A stretch of 64,000 nucleotides of DNA from the NCBI RefSeq assembly GCF_900115305.1, contig NZ_FOVW01000003.1, forward strand, positions 290,963 to 354,962. The letters are read 5' to 3'. This document shows positions 59,306-64,000 of the stretch, piece after piece (the stretch's first letter is position 1; each line of letters begins with the position of its first letter). The DNA is from Algoriphagus ornithinivorans. Lineage in GTDB: Bacteria > Bacteroidota > Bacteroidia > Cytophagales > Cyclobacteriaceae. A model generated the notes under the pieces. The model saw only the letters and a program-made list of their open reading frames with translations. It made no database searches and was not told the origin of the DNA. Position numbers and translations under genes: made by a program.

Positions 59306-61984
59306 ATGGAGTCCTTCAAAACACACACCGAAAAAGGTAAAGTGGAAATACTCCTAAAGGACCACTCAAAATATCTCGCCCATTCCCCAAATGAACTCTT
59401 GAGTGATCATATGAAGTTGGTCTCTCATTATTTTTTGGATTTGGTAGATGTACATGGAATTGAGCCGGTTATAGATAATTTACTGGTCAAACTTTGTGGC
59501 CAAAGTAAAACAGTGGCGGAGTTTGCCAAGCATTTGTTTTGGGAGACAATCCTTTACCATGATTTCGGGAAAGTGAATGAGAATTTCCAAAGGATAAAAA
59601 TGGAAAACAAGCAATTCCCTCTACCCAAAAGTAATCAGATAAACACCGAACATTCGCTACTGAGTGCTTATATCTTTTTATGTTTTCAAATTTCGAAAGG
59701 CCATCAACATACCCAGAACCCAGATGAACAGCAAATATTAATGAACTTGATGTTTGCATTTGCTCACAATATCATCAGACACCATAGCTCACATTTGGAT
59801 GATTTCTCTGCTAAACAAACATTTAAAAGGTACTCTGAAAGTCTTTGTTTGGAGCTTGAATATTACCTTGAATGTTACAATCAGGAGTTTTTACCGCAAT
59901 TTGTAAAGGCGATCCCGCAAATTCGTAATTTTTTTGAGTTCAAAGAGTTGAAATTTGAATGGTTCCTCCTAATCCGCCTCAACTTTTCCTTGCTGACCGC
60001 AGCAGACTACTATGCCACGTCACACTACTGTAATAAATGGAAAAACCATTATCAGGAATTTGGAGAATTATCCTCCGATCTAAAAGAGCGGCATTTTCAA
60101 AATCTAAAAACCACACACCTTCATAATAAGGCGCTTTACGAGAATCACAATGACTTTCACAATCAGCCTTTGGAGCAGCTTCAGGAAAAATCAAACAACA
60201 ACCTGAACAAACTACGCTCTAAAATGGCCGCTGAGGTGATCGCCAATGTTCGTCAGCACAATTCAGAAAGGCTCTTTTACATTGAAGCACCAACCGGTGG
60301 CGGAAAAACAAACATGGCTTTCATAGCCACACAGGAACTGCTACATGCCAACCAGGAACTGAACAAAGTCTTTTATGTCTTCCCCTTTACCACGTTGATT
60401 ACCCAAACCCAAAAGGCTGCACAGGAAACTTTGGGTTTGAAGCCCGATGAATGGATAGAACTACATGGAAGGGCCTCGTGGAAACAGAAAGAAGCGAAGG
60501 AAGAAGACAAAGACGGTTTGTATGGAGAAGATCGAATGGACGATATCCACAACCTGTTTGTGAACTATCCTTATACTTTTCTCAGCCATGTTCGCTTTTT
60601 CGACATACTAAAGGCCAACGACAAGAGTAGCATTTACCTGATGCACCGTTTGGCCAACAGCGTGGTAGTGATTGATGAAGTGCAAGCCTACAACCCAGAG
60701 CTATGGGACAAAATGGCCTACCTTCTCAAAGAATATGCAGAAACTTTAAACATACGATTTATAGTAATGTCTGCCACACTACCGAAGATCGGTGATTTGG
60801 CAGAGGCACACTTTCGAAGCCTGATCCCCGACGCTATTGAGAGCTACTTCACCAATCCTAACTTTGCTGATCGGGTCAGTTTCAGTAACGAATTGCTCCA
60901 AAGGAAGATTCCTCACAAAGAGGAGCGAGAAGATTATATCGAATGGTTGGCCAAGACAATTCATGAGAAGTCTGAGCATTACCGAAAGAGCAATGGTTCT
61001 GTTCGCACCATTGTGGAATTTATCTATAAAAAATCTACAACTGAGTTTGCGAGCCTTGCTGAAAGGATTTTTGAAGGGTACCAAATTCTTGTTTTGAGCG
61101 GAACTATTTTGGAGCCACAAAGAAAGAACATTATCAACTCTTTGAAAAACCAGCAAAACAAGGATCAAAACGTACTGCTAATCACTACACAGGTAGTTGA
61201 GGCAGGTGTAGATATAGACATGGACTTAGGGTTTAAAAACCGATCGATTATTGATTCCGAAGAACAATTAGCAGGAAGGGTCAACCGTAACGTGAATAAA
61301 TCAGGTTGTACTGTCTATCTTTTTGATTTGGATGATGCCTCTGTGATATACGGAAAAGACCGTAGGTTCAAAGAATGGAAAGCAGGTTTGGAAATCGACT
61401 ATTTTGAGATTCTGAGAACCAAACGATTTGATAGGCTCTATGACAAGGTGAAGTCTTATTTGGAGGCAACCAATATGGAAACCCAAATGAAAGGAACTCT
61501 TTTGCACTTTCGGGATAGTCTTGTGGGGCAGCTTAATTTCCCTGAGATTGATAAGGAATTCAAGCTTATCGATCAAAGCAATACCAGTGTGTTTGTACCC
61601 CTTGATTTGGATATGTGGGTTTGGAATGAGCAAAACAAGAAAGAGCAAATTTTCACTGATCAGCAAATTCAGTTTTTACAAAGCTTTGGGGTGGAAATTA
61701 TCAACGAAAAGCTCTCAGGTGAAGACATATTTGATCTCTACAAAAGGTTGATTTTGGAACAAATGGAGGATTTTGGAGCGAAAAAACAAAATCTGAAAAT
61801 CTTACAATCCATTATGGGAATGTTCACTTTTTCACTTTTCTCGGAAAGCAAAGTCTTAACTGAGTTGAGAAATGGGGGTAATTCAGAGCAACTGGGCTAT
61901 ATGTACCTTGTTAGTCACAGAGAAGTCTATAGTCTCAAGCATGGCCTTGAAATTAGGAAAATGAACGAGCTAAATTTCATTTAA
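59306..61984 (+). CDS. cas3: CRISPR-associated nuclease-helicase Cas3 (HD plus DExH)
   Basis: The 892-residue protein has an HD nuclease domain first: LYHDFGK with HD at 85-86, N-T-E-H-S-L-L-S near 113-120, and AHNIIRHHSS. The SF2 helicase follows with Walker A APTGGGKT (328-335) and a DEVQ box (457-460) in place of DExH, then SATLPKIGDL and the C-terminal domain VVEAGVDIDMD. It is recruited by Cascade to unwind and degrade target DNA. The DEVQ Gln is common in Cas3. The gene begins 2 bp after cas5. Confidence 0.95.
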   Translation: MESFKTHTEKGKVEILLKDHSKYLAHSPNELLSDHMKLVSHYFLDLVDVHGIEPVIDNLLVKLCGQSKTVAEFAKHLFWETILYHDFGKVNENFQRIKMENKQFPLPKSNQINTEHSLLSAYIFLCFQISKGHQHTQNPDEQQILMNLMFAFAHNIIRHHSSHLDDFSAKQTFKRYSESLCLELEYYLECYNQEFLPQFVKAIPQIRNFFEFKELKFEWFLLIRLNFSLLTAADYYATSHYCNKWKNHYQEFGELSSDLKERHFQNLKTTHLHNKALYENHNDFHNQPLEQLQEKSNNNLNKLRSKMAAEVIANVRQHNSERLFYIEAPTGGGKTNMAFIATQELLHANQELNKVFYVFPFTTLITQTQKAAQETLGLKPDEWIELHGRASWKQKEAKEEDKDGLYGEDRMDDIHNLFVNYPYTFLSHVRFFDILKANDKSSIYLMHRLANSVVVIDEVQAYNPELWDKMAYLLKEYAETLNIRFIVMSATLPKIGDLAEAHFRSLIPDAIESYFTNPNFADRVSFSNELLQRKIPHKEEREDYIEWLAKTIHEKSEHYRKSNGSVRTIVEFIYKKSTTEFASLAERIFEGYQILVLSGTILEPQRKNIINSLKNQQNKDQNVLLITTQVVEAGVDIDMDLGFKNRSIIDSEEQLAGRVNRNVNKSGCTVYLFDLDDASVIYGKDRRFKEWKAGLEIDYFEILRTKRFDRLYDKVKSYLEATNMETQMKGTLLHFRDSLVGQLNFPEIDKEFKLIDQSNTSVFVPLDLDMWVWNEQNKKEQIFTDQQIQFLQSFGVEIINEKLSGEDIFDLYKRLILEQMEDFGAKKQNLKILQSIMGMFTFSLFSESKVLTELRNGGNSEQLGYMYLVSHREVYSLKHGLEIRKMNELNFI

Positions 61985-61985
61985 G

Positions 61986-62489
61986 ATGTTAACAAATGCT
62001 ACACTCATCAACCTTTACCATGTATGCAAGCGCCAAACCTGGCTTCATGCCAATGGAATCCGAATGGAGCATACCTCTGATATCGTGGCAGAAGGAAAAC
62101 TAATCGGAGAAACAAGCTATCAAGACCGATCCGCCAAGTACACCGAACTGGAAATTGACGGGGTGAAAATAGATTTCTACGATCCCAAAACCAGAACCAT
62201 CCACGAAGTCAAAAAGTCAGACAAGGTAGAAATCGCCCATATCGCACAGGTGAAATACTACCTTTATATCCTCCGAAAAAATGGAATCGAAGGCCCTCAG
62301 GCTATCCTGGAATATCCCCAACTCCGACAGCGAGAATCTGTCTTCTGGGAGGAGGGTGATGCAGAAAAAATTCAAGCTTGGATCCGGGAAATCCATACAC
62401 TTACCGGCCAAGACTCTTGCCCTCCCTTAGAAAAGAAAACGATCTGTAAGAATTGCAGCTATTATGATTTTTGCTACATAGAAGAATGA
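61986..62489 (+). CDS. cas4: Cas4 exonuclease
   Basis: The 167-residue protein is a PD-(D/E)XK nuclease: KIDFYDPKTRTIHEVKKS gives the acidic residue and the E-V-K motif, and QVKYYLYIL follows. A cysteine cluster (HVCKRQTWL at the start and CPPLEKKTICKNCSYYDFCYIEE at the end) would hold the iron-sulfur cluster. Cas4 trims prespacers to the right PAM end. It starts 1 bp after cas3 and its TGA overlaps the ATG of cas1. Confidence 0.93.
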   Translation: MLTNATLINLYHVCKRQTWLHANGIRMEHTSDIVAEGKLIGETSYQDRSAKYTELEIDGVKIDFYDPKTRTIHEVKKSDKVEIAHIAQVKYYLYILRKNGIEGPQAILEYPQLRQRESVFWEEGDAEKIQAWIREIHTLTGQDSCPPLEKKTICKNCSYYDFCYIEE

Positions 62490-63490
62490 AGAAAACCTAC
62501 TACCTCTTCAATCCAGGGAGATTGAGTCGCAAGGACAATACGCTGAAGTTTATCCCCCTGGATGAAAACGGCAGAGAGGGAATCCCCAAGTTTATCCCCG
62601 TCGAGGGTGTATCTGATTTATACTGCTTCGGCTCCTTGGATGCCAATTCTGCACTATTCAATTTTCTAGGGAAAGCTGGAATTAGCATTCATTTTTTTGA
62701 CTACTACGAACATTACACGGGTAGCTTTCAACCCAAGGAATACTTATTGGCCGGTAAAATGCAAATCCAACAAACCAAACATTACCTTGATCTTGAAAAG
62801 CGGCTTAAGATTGCTAAAAAATTCATCGAAGGAAGCGCCTTCAACATCATCAAAAACCTTCGCTACTACCATAACCGCAATAAAGACTTAGAAGCCCAAC
62901 TGGTCAAAATCGAGGAACTAAACGGAAAAATTGGAAGTACCCAAGCTATTCTGGAATTGATGGGCATAGAAGGAAACATCCGTCAAACCTATTATAGTGC
63001 ATTTGATACGATCATCAATGAACATGCCATGGAAGGCCGAAGCATGCGTCCTCCCCTGAATGAGGTTAATGCCTTGGTCAGTTTTGGAAACATGCTGTGC
63101 TATACGCAATGTCTGGATCAAATCTACCATACCCAGCTCAACCCAACGATTAGTTTTTTACATGAGCCAGGGTATAGAAGATATTCACTCGCATTGGATT
63201 TGGCAGAGATTTTCAAGCCCATTTTGGTGGATAGGGTGATTTTCAGAGTATTAAATAAAAAAGAAATTCAATCCAAGGACTTTGATATTCAAGTAAACCG
63301 AGTAATTCTTAAGGAATCCGGAAAGCGAACCTTTATCAAGGCATTTGAAGAGCGGCTTGCCGAGACCATTGCCCATCGGACGTTGAAAAAACAGGTTTCC
63401 TACAAGCACCTGGTGAAGTTGGAATGCTACAAACTGAGTAAGCATCTATTGGAAATGGAGACCTATCAACCCTTCAAAATCTGGTGGTAA
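62486..63490 (+). CDS. cas1: CRISPR-associated integrase Cas1
   Basis: Translation most likely starts at ATG 62486 (KKTYYLFNPGRLSRKDNTL), four bases overlapping the cas4 stop (ATGA); a further start 15 bp upstream lies inside cas4. The 334-residue protein has the catalytic Glu of LMGIEGNIRQTYYSAFD and the His of LHEPGYRRYSLALDLAEIFKP, the usual Cas1 metal site. With Cas2 it inserts new spacers at the leader. Length and motifs are intact. Confidence 0.95.
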   Translation: MKKTYYLFNPGRLSRKDNTLKFIPLDENGREGIPKFIPVEGVSDLYCFGSLDANSALFNFLGKAGISIHFFDYYEHYTGSFQPKEYLLAGKMQIQQTKHYLDLEKRLKIAKKFIEGSAFNIIKNLRYYHNRNKDLEAQLVKIEELNGKIGSTQAILELMGIEGNIRQTYYSAFDTIINEHAMEGRSMRPPLNEVNALVSFGNMLCYTQCLDQIYHTQLNPTISFLHEPGYRRYSLALDLAEIFKPILVDRVIFRVLNKKEIQSKDFDIQVNRVILKESGKRTFIKAFEERLAETIAHRTLKKQVSYKHLVKLECYKLSKHLLEMETYQPFKIWW

Positions 63491-63491
63491 G

Positions 63492-63755
63492 ATGTATGTA
63501 ATATTGGTTTATGATATTGGAGAGAGACGAGTTGGTAAAATGCTAAAGCTATGTAGACAATATCTCAATTGGATTCAAAACTCAGTTTTTGAAGGGGAAA
63601 TCACAGAAGTAAAACTAAAAGAGCTTCTTTCAGTAGCCAAAAAAATCATGAAGGAAGAGGAAGACAGCATCATTATCTTTAAAAGCCGAGACGAAAAATG
63701 GTTGGAGAAAGAAATCATAGGAATAGAGAAAAACAGTCTGGATACCATTCTTTAG
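63492..63755 (+). CDS. cas2: CRISPR-associated protein Cas2
   Basis: The 87-residue protein has the ferredoxin-like fold start YVILVYDIGERRVGKMLKLCRQYLNWIQNSVFEGEIT and ends EEEDSIIIFKSRDEKWL. It bridges the two Cas1 dimers in spacer capture. It starts 1 bp after cas1 and is the last gene of the operon, directly before the leader. Confidence 0.95.
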   Translation: MYVILVYDIGERRVGKMLKLCRQYLNWIQNSVFEGEITEVKLKELLSVAKKIMKEEEDSIIIFKSRDEKWLEKEIIGIEKNSLDTIL

Positions 63756-63967
63756 CCGTTATGGTTGTCGAAGGGAGCAAAAAGACCACTTGCACACCTT
63801 GATTAGAACCAATTTTTACGGGAAATCCTCCTAATGGCTCAAATCAAAGATTGTCGAAGTACGGGTAAAATCAGATTACCGAAGGTCGACAACTTAAGAC
63901 TCAATTTTTTTGAAAAAAAAGTGCTCAAATATGGTTTTTAGGCCTATTTTTGGATGAGGTCCATCGG
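63756..63967 (+). other. CRISPR leader (about 210 bp)
   Basis: AT-rich DNA between cas2 and the first repeat, with a long T/A run (around 63903-63922). It is the expected place for the crRNA promoter and for Cas1-Cas2 integration. No coding frame is seen. Confidence 0.7.
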
Positions 63968-64000
63968 CCTTCAATCGCACCTTACTGGAATTGAAATATC
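63968..64000 (+). CRISPR. First CRISPR repeat (array continues beyond the window)
   Basis: A 30-nt unit with the type I-B layout starts at 63968. It carries an inverted repeat TTCAAT (63970-63975) and ATTGAA (63990-63995), and ends GAATTGAAAT. The window stops 3 bases later, so no spacer or second repeat can be seen. The call rests on position next to the leader and on similarity to type I-B repeats ending ATTGAAAC. Confidence 0.7.

Noticed and set aside
1..64000. tRNA, rRNA or known riboswitch genes
   Set aside because: I saw no cloverleaf, rRNA core motif or well-known riboswitch pattern while reading; without a covariance search this is only a negative impression.

Overview
The window looks like chromosome of a Bacteroidota bacterium, most likely a marine or aquatic Cytophagales member of the Algoriphagus / Cyclobacteriaceae type. 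This rests on the MurF-Alr fusion, LytTR two-component genes, YceI proteins with an SPP...IKTG C-terminus, signal peptides ending in AQ, TAnnTTTG-like promoter boxes, few Shine-Dalgarno sites and AT-rich intergenic DNA. I could not run a database search, so the genus is an inference.

Layout. 1-6.9 kb: a cut-off YceI-like gene, a porin/yceI operon, a GT35 (glucan phosphorylase-like) gene, an M14 carboxypeptidase and a VOC protein. 7-13.4 kb: uvrA, a LytS-type kinase with two LytTR regulators, and a DUF433/DUF5615 toxin-antitoxin-like pair. 13.7-15.7 kb: a CASTOR/POLLUX-like channel. 15.8-24.5 kb: an accessory island that starts with a tyrosine recombinase, followed in the same orientation by a series of single-gene units separated by attC-like hairpin sites. 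The units carry a HEPN-STAND-TPR-cold-shock protein, an NTF2-like protein, a DUF6090-like protein, a membrane protein and a secreted esterase. The esterase is broken by an IS3-family element. 24.7-30.7 kb: assorted genes (PD40 propeller, AAC(6')-like acetyltransferase, AraC regulator, SRPBCC, small membrane proteins). 30.8-31.9 kb: a small secreted protein with a possible sigma-54 promoter, then a duplicated palindrome-rich block. 31.9-40.6 kb, minus strand: phoH-like, SNF2 helicase, and ileS-lspA. 40.6-41.9 kb: a tandem array of about 330-bp units full of short hairpins. 42-53.7 kb: usp, higBA, an RsmB-like methyltransferase, prmC, dxs, scpA, a YbhN-like flippase and murF-alr. 53.8-54.6 kb: a Kv-type channel. 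54.9 kb to the right end: a complete type I-B CRISPR-Cas operon (cas6-cas8b-cas7-cas5-cas3-cas4-cas1-cas2), its leader, and one visible repeat.

How it works together. Housekeeping genes alternate with two defence or mobile blocks. The recombinase plus attC-like array behaves like an integron: the first unit starts G^TTAGCAGC and its own site opens with the exact complement GCTGCTAAC, as integron theory predicts. Yet the recombinase lacks the extra domain of true IntI and carries a Bacteroidota-type N-terminal extension. The first cassette encodes what looks like an undescribed STAND-type immune protein. Together these are the strongest candidate for a novel system in the window.

Other points of note are an IleRS whose HIGH motif reads GIHH (a variant tied to strong mupirocin resistance), a GT35 protein with Thr in place of the PLP lysine, and two hairpin-rich repeat arrays of unknown role.
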